Shown piece by piece: positions 1 through 8,032 of a DNA stretch of 51,463 bases. This stretch comes from Flavobacterium sp. (GTDB taxonomy: Bacteria > Bacteroidota > Bacteroidia > Flavobacteriales > Flavobacteriaceae), in NCBI GenBank assembly GCA_030153045.1, contig JASLID010000036.1:1-51463 (forward strand), given 5' to 3'. The position numbers and the translations under genes are program-made. Each line of letters opens with the position of its first letter. Within the stretch, counting starts at the first letter, position 1. Under the pieces are notes generated by a model that worked only from the letters and a program-made list of their open reading frames with translations, did no database searches and was not told the DNA's origin.

Positions 1-458
1 CCATTACTCGCACCTGAAACATTGGTTTGAACAACCGTCCATGAAAAAGTAGTGCCTGAAACCGCACTGCTCAAAGCGATACCGGTTGAAGCTCCTGAAC
101 ATATCGTTTGTGAAGAAGGAGTAGCTATAACATCCGGAATCGGATTGACTGTAATTTCTACGGTATCCGAATAAGAATTTAAACAGGTTGATGCTTTTAC
201 ATTATATGTTGTAGAGATTGACGGGCTCACTGTAAAAGTAATATCGCCACCCGTTCCTGCTACGGGCAATCCAATTGGGGCATCAGAATCATCCCTTAAC
301 TGATAGTCTACTAAAAGATCACTATTATATAGTGTTATTACAGAATTGCTTCCAAAACAAATTGAGGTATCGTTTGACAATAGTTTTTCTGGTACACATT
401 GGCTGTAACCATTAAAAGAAAGTAAAAACAATACGAAAGCGAGTCGAGTTATTTTCAT
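1..458 (-). CDS. Secreted PKD/Ig-like repeat protein, N-terminal part only
   Basis: The reading frame is open from the ATG at 458 to the left edge, about 152 codons, so the C-terminal part lies outside the window. It starts with a signal peptide (MKITRLAFVLFLLSFNGYSQ). Beta-rich Ig/PKD-like segments follow, with phrases such as SDTVEITVNP and SSQTICSG that are typical of SprB-type adhesins and other large type IX cargo in flavobacteria. The sorting domain cannot be seen. By analogy with the intact protein at 13328-19456 it probably ends in a type IX C-terminal domain, but that is inference. The role is probably surface adhesion or gliding; no enzymatic domain is visible. No good TAnnTTTG promoter was found in front of it. 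Confidence 0.75.
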   Translation of the reverse strand, partial: MKITRLAFVLFLLSFNGYSQCVPEKLLSNDTSICFGSNSVITLYNSDLLVDYQLRDDSDAPIGLPVAGTGGDITFTVSPSISTTYNVKASTCLNSYSDTVEITVNPIPDVIATPSSQTICSGASTGIALSSAVSGTTFSWTVVQTNVSGASN

Positions 459-874
459 AATCGAGAGTTTTTAGTTAATTAATTAGATTAAAATTGAATA
501 ACTATCTATTAAACAAAGGGTTCACTGTTGATTTGAGAAGATCTAAAAAGAGTGGTTGTTTAATAATATTATCAATAAAACGGGTGTGGTATTTTGTTTT
601 ATTTAAATTAAAATTACTTTTTTAATTAATTGAAAAACTATTTTAGGACAACTTTTCGATTAAAGTGTTTTTTCTTTCGACCAACTACTTTAATTTTTTT
701 ATAACACTCCATTTCCTACCTCATTTGTCATAATGCTGATGAGAAACCTCACCTACTCCTTTTTGACTAGTTTGGAACAATGCAGGACAAATTGAAGGCT
801 GTGTAGAAGGTCAACATATTGTAATTAGACACAATATTTAAAAAAAAGAAATATAACCCACAAATTTTAAATTA
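459..874. other. AT-rich intergenic region, no supported gene
   Basis: About 415 bases separate the start of the leftmost gene from the terminator after hsp20. I see no RNA gene and no convincing protein. A short plus-strand frame ends at a TAA at 842-844 (last residues roughly GQIEGCVEGQHIVIRHNI), with an in-frame stop about 22 codons upstream. It could be the 3' scrap of a lost gene, but this is weak. Confidence 0.4.
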
Positions 875-915
875 AAGAAACCGCTTGAAGTGCTATTCAA
901 GCGGTTTCTTTTTTT
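875..915. terminator. Bidirectional rho-independent terminator
   Basis: A 15-bp perfect stem (875-889 with 896-910) has a 6-base loop, a run of T on the plus strand (909-915) and an AT-rich tail on the minus strand. It lies just past the hsp20 stop at 942 and most likely ends that transcript. No plus-strand gene is visible upstream. Confidence 0.85.
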
Positions 916-941
916 AAGTTATACCCATGGGAATCCCAATC

Positions 942-1388
942 TTATTTGATCGGGATTGTTTTGGTCATTTTTCCTTTATTGCTTTCTTTTTTAGCAACAA
1001 CAACTTTCAAAATTCCATCAGTATATGTTGCTTGTACATTGTTTTCATCAATAGAATCTGGAAGATAAAAAGTTCTGTAAAATTTATGATAATTGAACTC
1101 TCTTCTCACAAAATCCTCTTTTGTTTCTTCGAATTGTCCTTCATTTTCGCAGGAAATTTTTAGAATATTGTTGTCAATCTCAACTTTAAAATCTTTTTTC
1201 TTCATCCCTGGCGCTGCCAATTCGACTTCTAACTTACCATCCGTTTCTTTTAAATTTGCTGAAGGCAGATTGCTACCCAAAGCAGCAAAATTTCTCTCGG
1301 TCCAATCGAAAATATCTTTTGAAAAAAAATCATCTACAAAAGTATTCATCGAAGGAAAGTTTCCATTTCTTTTCACTAATGTTTCCAT
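942..1388 (-). CDS. Hsp20/alpha-crystallin small heat-shock protein
   Basis: This 148-residue protein is of normal length for a bacterial small heat-shock protein, an ATP-independent cytoplasmic holdase that keeps unfolding proteins soluble. The alpha-crystallin domain covers roughly residues 37-135, including PGMKKKDFKVEIDNN and the conserved end motif YTDGILKVVV. The tail ends TIPIK, an I-x-I anchor used for oligomer assembly. The gene stands alone, with its own terminator at 875-915 and the ALDH terminator upstream. No recognisable heat-shock operator was seen. Family assignment is firm; the precise clients are unknown. Confidence 0.95.
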   Translation of the reverse strand: METLVKRNGNFPSMNTFVDDFFSKDIFDWTERNFAALGSNLPSANLKETDGKLEVELAAPGMKKKDFKVEIDNNILKISCENEGQFEETKEDFVRREFNYHKFYRTFYLPDSIDENNVQATYTDGILKVVVAKKESNKGKMTKTIPIK

Positions 1389-1530
1389 AATTTTTCATTT
1401 TAATTATTACTAAAAATTCAACTTTCTAAATTAATAAAAAACAAAAATGAATGAAAAGATTTTAACACATAAAGCACTGAAATCAACCAATTTAACAGAA
1501 ATTTAATTGAATTTTCTTAATCGGATTAAC

Positions 1531-1562
1531 AAAAAAAGCCGCTTCAAAAGAAACGGCTTTTT
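1531..1562 (-). terminator. Terminator of the ALDH7 gene
   Basis: AAAAAGCCG (1533-1541) pairs with CGGCTTTTT (1554-1562). Read on the minus strand the hairpin is followed by a seven-T run (1531-1537). It lies 20 bases past the stop of the dehydrogenase gene. Confidence 0.85.
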
Positions 1563-1581
1563 CAATAATTATGAGTGTTTT

Positions 1582-3135
1582 TTACAAATCAAATTTAATT
1601 CCTTGTGCTAAAGGTAATTGATCAGAGTAGTTCACTGTGTTTGTTTGTCTTCTCATGTATACTTTCCAAGCATCTGAACCAGACTCACGTCCACCACCAG
1701 TTTCTTTTTCTCCACCGAATGCACCACCAATTTCCGCACCAGAAGTTCCGATGTTTACGTTAGCAATTCCACAGTCAGAACCAGCGAATGATAAGAATTT
1801 TTCAGCTTCTTTCATGCTGTTGGTCATAATCGCAGAAGATAAACCTTGTGCTACACCATTTTGTTTGTCGATTGCGTTTTCTACTTCACCTTCATATTTC
1901 ATTAAATATAAAATTGGAGCAAAAGTTTCGTGTTGAACAATTTCGAAATGATTCTCAGCTTCAATAATTGCTGGTTTCACGTAGCATCCAGATTCGTATC
2001 CTTCTCCAGATAAAACACCACCTTCAACTAATACTTTTCCACCTTCAGCTTTCGCTTTTTCAATCGCAGCTAAATAGGTGTTAACCGCATCAGTATCGAT
2101 AAGTGGACCGATATGATTTTTTTGATCTAATGGATTTCCAATCGTTAATTGCCCGTAAGCACCAACAATGGCATCTCTTACTTTATCGTAAACCGATTCG
2201 TGAATGATTAATCTACGAGTAGAAGTACATCTTTGTCCAGCAGTTCCAACCGCTCCGAAAACCGCACCAGGAACAACTACTTTTAAGTCGGCAGTTGGCG
2301 TAATAATAATAGCATTGTTTCCTCCTAATTCTAATAAAGATTTTCCGAAACGTTGTGCAACGGTTGCTCCAACAATTCTTCCCATTCTTGTAGAACCTGT
2401 TGCAGATACTAATGGAATTCTTACGTCGGTAGTCATCATTTCACCTACTTTGTAATCTCCGTTGATTATACAAGAAATTCCTTCTGGTAAGTTATTTGCT
2501 TTTAATACATCAGCAATAATATTTTGACAAGCGATAGTACAAATTGGTGCTTTTTCAGAACCTTTCCATACACAAACGTCTCCACAAATCCATGCTAAAG
2601 CCGTGTTCCAAGCCCAAACCGCTACTGGGAAGTTGAACGCAGAAATAATTCCAACAACACCAATGGAATGCCATTGTTCTCTCATTACGTGACCTGGACG
2701 CTCAGATGGAATCGTTTGTCCGTTTAACTGACGTGATAAACCTACTGCGAAATCGCAAATGTCAATCATTTCTTGAACTTCTCCGTAACCTTCTTGTAGA
2801 GATTTCCCCATTTCGTAAGAAACTAATTTCCCAAGTGGTTCTTTTAATTCTCTTAATTTATTTCCAAACTGACGAACAATTTCTCCACGTTGAGGTGCTG
2901 GCATAGCGCGAAACATTTTGAATGCTTCCGTTGCGCTTTGCATCACTTTTTCGTAGTCTGCTGCAGTTGTTGTTTTTACTTTACCGATTAATTGACCATC
3001 AACTGGTGAATAACTTTCGATTATTTCTCCTGAAGAAAAACTGTTTGAACCTGTAGAAGTTCCATCGTTAACTTCTTTAATTCCTAATGCTTGCAAAGCT
3101 TCTTGCATTCCGAATTGTGATGCTATTGTTGACAT
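1582..3135 (-). CDS. amaB: ALDH7/antiquitin-type aldehyde dehydrogenase (alpha-aminoadipic semialdehyde dehydrogenase)
   Basis: This is a full-length 517-residue NAD(P)-dependent aldehyde dehydrogenase. Oxyanion residue N168 (SAFNFP), general base E269 (LLELGGNNA) and nucleophile C303 (GTAGQRCTSTRR) are all present. The C-terminal stretch with SGAEIGGAFGGEKETGGGRE and PLAQGIKF is characteristic of the ALDH7A1/antiquitin group, which oxidises alpha-aminoadipic semialdehyde (or its cyclic form piperideine-6-carboxylate) to alpha-aminoadipate in lysine degradation. A saccharopine dehydrogenase homologue, the preceding step, lies at 48114-49466. The upstream neighbour is 3-hydroxyanthranilate dioxygenase, so a role with aminomuconic semialdehyde is a less likely alternative. 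A TAnnTTTG box lies 37 bases before the ATG. The symbol is by family analogy. Confidence 0.9.
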   Translation of the reverse strand: MSTIASQFGMQEALQALGIKEVNDGTSTGSNSFSSGEIIESYSPVDGQLIGKVKTTTAADYEKVMQSATEAFKMFRAMPAPQRGEIVRQFGNKLRELKEPLGKLVSYEMGKSLQEGYGEVQEMIDICDFAVGLSRQLNGQTIPSERPGHVMREQWHSIGVVGIISAFNFPVAVWAWNTALAWICGDVCVWKGSEKAPICTIACQNIIADVLKANNLPEGISCIINGDYKVGEMMTTDVRIPLVSATGSTRMGRIVGATVAQRFGKSLLELGGNNAIIITPTADLKVVVPGAVFGAVGTAGQRCTSTRRLIIHESVYDKVRDAIVGAYGQLTIGNPLDQKNHIGPLIDTDAVNTYLAAIEKAKAEGGKVLVEGGVLSGEGYESGCYVKPAIIEAENHFEIVQHETFAPILYLMKYEGEVENAIDKQNGVAQGLSSAIMTNSMKEAEKFLSFAGSDCGIANVNIGTSGAEIGGAFGGEKETGGGRESGSDAWKVYMRRQTNTVNYSDQLPLAQGIKFDL

Positions 3136-3171
3136 ATTTAACTTTTTTAACGTGTTTTGTTATATTTTTTG

Positions 3172-3179
3172 CAAATGTA
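3172..3179 (-). promoter_or_regulatory. -7 element of the ALDH7 promoter
   Basis: TACATTTG on the minus strand matches the Bacteroidetes consensus TAnnTTTG, 36 bases before the start codon. No clear -33 TTTG was found at the usual spacing. Confidence 0.55.
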
Positions 3180-3242
3180 TGATTTTTTGTTTAATCGGAA
3201 AGTGGTTTTTCTGTTTATTCGATTGGTTGTACCATTGATGAC

Positions 3243-3320
3243 TAGCCCTGATGGGAGTGGCATCCTTTTTATTCTTTCTTTAAGAATAAAAAGATAGAGC
3301 GTACAGCAGGAAATAGCTTC
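3243..3320. repeat. REP-like dispersed element, copy A
   Basis: This 78-base element begins TAGCCCTGAT and ends ATAGCTTC. It contains a perfect 12-bp inverted repeat, CTTTTTATTCTT with AAGAATAAAAAG. It is closely matched by copy B at 20900-20978. It sits about 20 bases past the stop of the minus-strand gene 3341-3853, the same position and orientation that copy B has relative to the minus-strand gene 21008-21961. Confidence 0.8.
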
Positions 3321-3340
3321 TAATAATTAAGTAGAGAATT

Positions 3341-3853
3341 TTAAAGTGATTCCATTATAGTGCCACATTCGGAGCACGTCCTTAAATCCTCAGATGCATA
3401 AAAATGATTGAAGTGTTTTTGAAAGTCGGTTTCAATGTTATTCAAACCAAAATAGACTTCGTGTAGCTTATGGTTACAGTTGTCACAGAACCATAAAAGA
3501 CCGTCCTTCCCTTCTGTTCGTTTTTTTTCGATAACCAATCCGATGGAGCCCTCTAATCGAACAGGCGAATGAGGCACTTTGGCAGGATGCAAATACATAT
3601 CTCCAGCGGAAAGATGCATGGCTCGTTTTTTTCCGTCTTCTTGAACGTACACTACAATATCACCTTCTAATTGATAAAACAACTCTTCGGTTTCGTTATA
3701 ATGATAATCTTTTCGGTTGTTAGGACCCGCCACAACCATAACTATGTAATCTCCAGAATCGACATACAAATTTTTGTTTCCTACTGGCGGTTTGAGAAGA
3801 TGTCTGTTTTCTTCAATCCATTTGGTAAGATTGAATGGTTTTGCAATAGCCAT
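3341..3853 (-). CDS. nbaC: 3-hydroxyanthranilate 3,4-dioxygenase
   Basis: This 170-residue cupin enzyme opens the ring of 3-hydroxyanthranilate to 2-amino-3-carboxymuconate semialdehyde in the kynurenine branch of tryptophan degradation. The iron ligands are H51, E57 and H95; substrate-binding R47, R99 and E109 are also visible (NNRKDYHYNETEELF, AKVPHSPVR). Two CxxC pairs, C123/C126 and C160/C163, form the second rubredoxin-like metal site known in bacterial homologues. Length matches the bacterial family. The gene is followed by REP-like copy A and then by the ALDH7 gene. No other kynurenine-pathway gene lies in the window, so the pathway must be completed elsewhere. Confidence 0.93.
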   Translation of the reverse strand: MAIAKPFNLTKWIEENRHLLKPPVGNKNLYVDSGDYIVMVVAGPNNRKDYHYNETEELFYQLEGDIVVYVQEDGKKRAMHLSAGDMYLHPAKVPHSPVRLEGSIGLVIEKKRTEGKDGLLWFCDNCNHKLHEVYFGLNNIETDFQKHFNHFYASEDLRTCSECGTIMESL

Positions 3854-3884
3854 ACTTTATAATTTAAAACGTAAAGTTAAGCAA

Positions 3885-3913
3885 TAAAAAAAGGCTGGAA
3901 AAATCCAGCCTTT
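3885..3913 (-). terminator. Terminator of the secreted endonuclease-fold gene
   Basis: AAAGGCTGGA (3890-3899) pairs with TCCAGCCTTT (3904-3913) around a 4-base loop. On the minus strand it is followed by a T run (3885-3891). It lies 14 bases after the stop at 3927. Confidence 0.88.
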
Positions 3914-3926
3914 AAAATCATTGTTC

Positions 3927-5024
3927 TTATTTTGCTTCCTTAATAAGGTATATATATACTGGGAAGTGATCACTAAAACCAATTTCAGTGTTTGTGTGTC
4001 TTAATGGATATCCTTTATATTGTCCCGATGGTGTAATAAGGAACGGTTTATTGTATACTCCGGCTTTCCAATATCTCCAAGAAGAATAATCCGTTCTAAT
4101 TAATGGCTCTGTCACCATAATAATATCAAATAAATCCCAAGCATCACGATATGCTAACGAGCCTATTCCTTTGTTAGACATTTCTTCCATAGGATTGTAA
4201 ATGCCCATATTTTCAACATCGGCTTTTTTTCCTTTTGCACCAACTTCAACTCTCACACTATTATTAGAGCTTCCGTCGTTCAAATCTCCTAAAATAATAA
4301 CTTTAGCATCTGGTTTTATTTTTTGCAATGAATCGGTTATTTTTCTTGTCAAAGCTCCTGCTGCCTCTCTAAAAGGAGAACTTTTCTTTTCACCTCCGGC
4401 GCGAGAAGGCCAGTGACAAACGATAACATTGATTTCCTCACCATCTAATAATCCTGTCACTAACAGCTGGTCACGAGTATATATTCTTTTTGAAGCTGAG
4501 TCAACTTGGTTGTTATCATCAGTTCTTTCTTCTTCTTCTTTCTTTATCTTTTTATTTGATTCCTTTTCATATACATAAAGAGGAACATTAATATAACTAG
4601 TAGGTTGGAAATGTTTTTTCTGATACAACAATGCTACATCAATCCCCCTTTTATCAGGAGAATCAAAGTGAATAATTCCGTAATTTTTATTGGCAATTTT
4701 AGGTTCTTTAATCAAATCTTCTAAAACCCCTCTATTTTCAATTTCAGAACCTCCAATCAAAGTAGGAGAATTCGCATTTTCACCTGTTCCTATTTCAGCT
4801 AGAACACGGCTTAAATTTTCTAATTTTTTCTTATATTTTTTACCAGTCCATCTTTGCGCTCCATTAGGCAACCACTCTTCATCGTTGTTTGGGCCATTAA
4901 TAGTGTCGAATAGATTTTCAAAGTTGTAAAATGCTACTGTATGCACAGCAAATTTCTTCGTTTGAGCTGTTGCAGAAACCGCTAATAACATGATAGACAG
5001 CCCAATAAAATTTTTAATTTTCAT
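3927..5024 (-). CDS. Secreted endonuclease/exonuclease/phosphatase (EEP) family enzyme
   Basis: This 365-residue protein has a signal peptide (MKIKNFIGLSIMLLAVSATAQ) and the metal-dependent EEP/DNase I-like fold. Visible motifs are YNFENLFD near the N terminus, GGSEIENRGVL (metal-binding Glu), DKRGIDVALLY, CHWPSRAGG, IILGDLNDGSSNN (Asp-x-Asn) and the final FSDHFPVYI (catalytic Asp-His). Such enzymes cut phosphodiester or phosphomonoester bonds; the substrate may be extracellular nucleic acid, but a phospholipid or other phosphate ester cannot be excluded. The gene is divergent from the TonB-dependent receptor operon across 135 bases that carry a -7 element for each direction, suggesting a shared function in nutrient or phosphate acquisition (inference). 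Confidence 0.9.
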   Translation of the reverse strand: MKIKNFIGLSIMLLAVSATAQTKKFAVHTVAFYNFENLFDTINGPNNDEEWLPNGAQRWTGKKYKKKLENLSRVLAEIGTGENANSPTLIGGSEIENRGVLEDLIKEPKIANKNYGIIHFDSPDKRGIDVALLYQKKHFQPTSYINVPLYVYEKESNKKIKKEEEERTDDNNQVDSASKRIYTRDQLLVTGLLDGEEINVIVCHWPSRAGGEKKSSPFREAAGALTRKITDSLQKIKPDAKVIILGDLNDGSSNNSVRVEVGAKGKKADVENMGIYNPMEEMSNKGIGSLAYRDAWDLFDIIMVTEPLIRTDYSSWRYWKAGVYNKPFLITPSGQYKGYPLRHTNTEIGFSDHFPVYIYLIKEAK

Positions 5025-5068
5025 ATATTTACTTTAAATAATTTTTATTTTAGGTACAAATTTTGAGC

Positions 5069-5076
5069 CAAAAGTA
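5069..5076 (-). promoter_or_regulatory. -7 element for the EEP enzyme gene
   Basis: TACTTTTG on the minus strand (TAnnTTTG), 44 bases before the ATG at 5024. Its near neighbour at 5097-5104 points the other way. Confidence 0.5.
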
Positions 5077-5096
5077 AATAATATTATTAAATGTTA

Positions 5097-5104
5097 TACA
5101 TTTG
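5097..5104 (+). promoter_or_regulatory. -7 element for the TonB receptor operon
   Basis: TACATTTG matches TAnnTTTG, 55 bases before the chosen ATG at 5160. A start of transcription near 5110 would place the hairpin at 5110-5128 at the very 5' end of the mRNA. Confidence 0.6.
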
Positions 5105-5109
5105 TCCCC

Positions 5110-5128
5110 CTGCAAAATTTTTTTGCAG
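5110..5128 (+). promoter_or_regulatory. 5' leader hairpin of the receptor mRNA
   Basis: CTGCAAAA (5110-5117) and TTTTGCAG (5121-5128) pair perfectly around a 3-base loop. It lies between the -7 element and the start codon. There is no following T run that would make it a terminator. It may stabilise the mRNA 5' end or act in regulation. Confidence 0.45.
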
Positions 5129-5159
5129 TAAAAAAAGTAAATTAATTTTAATTTTATTT

Positions 5160-8021
5160 ATGAAAAAACTTGTTCTTAATACATTATTTGTATTGCATGC
5201 TTTTTTTGTTTTTGCACAGCAACCTACTGGAATTACAGGTAAAGTAGTTGATTCGAAAACTCAAAATCCGTTACAAAATGTAGTTACATCAATCCAAAAC
5301 ACAAATTTAACCCAAATCACAAAAGAGGATGGTAAATTTACATTTTCGGGAGTAGCTAAAGGTGGTCAAATTCTTCAAGTGAAGAGTGATGGTTACAAAG
5401 ATCAATTATTAGCCATCGAACTTATTGATGGTCAAATATTAGACTTAGGTGTTGTAGTTCTTGAAGAAGATTCTCAAACTATAGAACAACAAACTAGTTT
5501 AATTACTATTACCGAAAATGATTTAGGTGATGATAATAGTGGTTCTGAAAGCACTTCTGGATTACTACAAGCAACAAGAGACACTTATCAACAAGCTGCT
5601 GCCTTCAACTGGGGTAATGCTCGTTTTAGAATACGTGGTTTAGATAATGAATATGGTACTACCATGATTAATGGTGTTGTCATGAATAAATTGTACGACG
5701 GAAGACCACAATGGAGTAACTGGGGAGGTTTGAATGATGCCACTCGTAATCAAGAGTTTACCATGGGTTCTGCAGCTTCAGATTATACTTTTGGTGGAAT
5801 ATTAGGAACTCAAGAAATAAACACTAGAGCTTCAATATACAGACCAGGAACAAGAATTTCTTTTTCTGGTACAAATACAAACTACAACTGGAGAGTTATG
5901 GGCACCCATGCTTCAGGGATGGATAAAGATGGTTGGGCTTTTGTAGTCTCTGCTGGAAGAAGATGGGCTCAAGAGGCGCACTTTGAAGGTACTGATTATA
6001 AAGCAAACTCTTTGTTTGCTAGTGTTGAGAAAAAATTCAACGATCACCACTCTTTAAACTTTACTTCTATTTATGCTCAAAACACAAGAGGTAAAAGTTC
6101 TCCAAACACTCAAGAAGTAACCGATTTAAAAGGTTTTAAATACAATTCTTACTGGGGTATTCAAAACGGAAAACAAAGAAACTCTCGTAACAAGAATGTT
6201 GACGAACCAATTATGATGTTAACTCATTTTTGGAAAATGAATGACAAAACTGACTTGAACACTAGTGTTGCATACCAAACAGGAACGGTTGGAAATACTC
6301 GTTTAGAATATCCAGGCGGTAACAGCCCAGACCCAACTTACTACGGTTATTTACCAAGCTACTTCTCAAATGGTTTAAGTTATTATGAGCCTGCTCTTGA
6401 CGGAAGTGGAAACCCAATACTAGATGCTAATGGAAACCCAACTTATGTGAATCCAAGATCAATTGAAGCAAGAGATAAATTCATCAATGACGGTCAAATC
6501 AACTGGCCAGCAATGTACATAGGTAATCAAAATACTTTTGTAGATGCTAATGGTCAACACAAAGCGGCTTACTTTTTAGCTGAACAACGTAATGATGATA
6601 CTCAAGTTTCGGCAAATACGAACTTAAGTTCTCAAATTTCTGACAACATTAGTTTAAATGCTGGTGTTAATTTTAGAAAGTTAAAATCGCACAATTATGC
6701 AGTGGTTACTGATTTATTAGGTGCTGATTATGCTGAGAATAGGGATTCATTTTACTTTGGAGACGAGTCTCAATTTGATTTAAACAATCCTGACCGTCAT
6801 GTAACAGAAGGTCAAGATATAGGTTACAACTATAATTTACGCGCTACTGTTTTTGATGCCTTTACACAATTCAAATTCAACTACAAAAAATTCGATTTTT
6901 ATGTTGCTCAAAATTATTCAAGAAACGAATACCAAAGAGAAGGATTGTATAAAAACGGAAAATATTCAACTAATTCATTCGGAAAAGGAACGAAAGAAAT
7001 TTTCGAAAGTTATGGTTTTAAAGGTGGTTTAACATATAAAATTACAGGTTACCATTTATTAGACTTTAACAGTGCTTATATGTCTAAAGCACCAAATTTA
7101 AGAAACACATTTGCAAACGCACGTTACAACAACAATGTAACTCTTGACATAGATAATGAAAAAATTATGAGTGTTGATGCAAGTTATGTTATTAGAGCTC
7201 CAAAATTGAAAGCCCGATTAACTGCTTTTATGTCTAAAGTGCAAAACGCAACGAAAGTTTCATTTTTCTACGGAGAAGGTGTAGCTGAAGATACTGATAG
7301 CGATACAGACACTGATGCTTTCATTAGTGAAATTGTAACTGGAATAAACAAAAAGAATATTGGTGTTGAGTTAGGTTTAGAATATGCTGTTTCATCTACT
7401 ATTAAAGCTACTTTCGCAGCTTCATACGGTGAATATACGTATGACAACAATCCTAATTTAAAAGTAAACAACGATGCTGCAGCATCTCCAACAAATACTT
7501 ATCCTATTGTTGACTTTGGTAAAACGTACTTAAAAGGGTACAGACAAGGAGGTATGCCACAACAAGCAGCTTCAGTTGGTTTAGAATATAGAGATCCTCA
7601 TTTCTGGTTTATAGGAGCTAACTACAACTATTTTAACGAAAGTTATATTGATGTTTCTAATATTTCAAGAACAAATAACTTTACTATAGATGATGCTACA
7701 GGAATATCTTACCCAGGTGCTAATGAAGAATCTATTAGAAAAATATTGAAACAAGAAAAATTTGACGAGTTATTTTTATTAAACTTAACTGGAGGTAAAT
7801 CTTGGAGAGTGAGTAAAAAGAGTAGAGATACTTTTGGTTTCTTTGCTTCTGTAAACAATGTTCTTGACATTACCTACAAAACAGGTGGATTTGAACAATC
7901 AAGAAAAGCAACTTACCCAGATGCGCAAGCAGATTTAGCAAACGGAACACCTTCTTTTGGTCATAAATATTTTTATGGTTACGGAAGAACTTATTTCGTT
8001 AACCTTTACATTAACTTCTAA
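5160..8021 (+). CDS. TonB-dependent outer-membrane receptor with carboxypeptidase-like N-terminal domain
   Basis: The ATG at 5160 is preferred over the in-frame ATG at 5091 because it starts a clean signal peptide (MKKLVLNTLFVLHAFFVFAQ) and the promoter element at 5097-5104 would overlap the longer frame. That gives 953 residues. After the signal peptide come a carboxypeptidase-regulatory-like domain (GITGKVVDSKTQNPLQNV), a plug domain around residues 125-230 (FRIRGLDNEYGTTMINGV) and a 22-strand-type beta barrel ending YFVNLYINF. The protein would import a large substrate across the outer membrane using TonB energy. No SusD homologue follows; two lipoproteins follow instead. Divergent from the secreted EEP enzyme. 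Confidence 0.93.
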   Translation: MKKLVLNTLFVLHAFFVFAQQPTGITGKVVDSKTQNPLQNVVTSIQNTNLTQITKEDGKFTFSGVAKGGQILQVKSDGYKDQLLAIELIDGQILDLGVVVLEEDSQTIEQQTSLITITENDLGDDNSGSESTSGLLQATRDTYQQAAAFNWGNARFRIRGLDNEYGTTMINGVVMNKLYDGRPQWSNWGGLNDATRNQEFTMGSAASDYTFGGILGTQEINTRASIYRPGTRISFSGTNTNYNWRVMGTHASGMDKDGWAFVVSAGRRWAQEAHFEGTDYKANSLFASVEKKFNDHHSLNFTSIYAQNTRGKSSPNTQEVTDLKGFKYNSYWGIQNGKQRNSRNKNVDEPIMMLTHFWKMNDKTDLNTSVAYQTGTVGNTRLEYPGGNSPDPTYYGYLPSYFSNGLSYYEPALDGSGNPILDANGNPTYVNPRSIEARDKFINDGQINWPAMYIGNQNTFVDANGQHKAAYFLAEQRNDDTQVSANTNLSSQISDNISLNAGVNFRKLKSHNYAVVTDLLGADYAENRDSFYFGDESQFDLNNPDRHVTEGQDIGYNYNLRATVFDAFTQFKFNYKKFDFYVAQNYSRNEYQREGLYKNGKYSTNSFGKGTKEIFESYGFKGGLTYKITGYHLLDFNSAYMSKAPNLRNTFANARYNNNVTLDIDNEKIMSVDASYVIRAPKLKARLTAFMSKVQNATKVSFFYGEGVAEDTDSDTDTDAFISEIVTGINKKNIGVELGLEYAVSSTIKATFAASYGEYTYDNNPNLKVNNDAAASPTNTYPIVDFGKTYLKGYRQGGMPQQAASVGLEYRDPHFWFIGANYNYFNESYIDVSNISRTNNFTIDDATGISYPGANEESIRKILKQEKFDELFLLNLTGGKSWRVSKKSRDTFGFFASVNNVLDITYKTGGFEQSRKATYPDAQADLANGTPSFGHKYFYGYGRTYFVNLYINF

Positions 8022-8032
8022 TTTTGGTCATT

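Noticed and set aside
927..1413. Plus-strand open frames over the hsp20 gene
   Set aside because: They are antisense to a clear Hsp20 gene, lack domain features and have no promoter element.
5091..5159. Upstream in-frame ATG extending the TonB receptor
   Set aside because: The extension has no signal-peptide features and would place the promoter element and leader hairpin inside the coding region.
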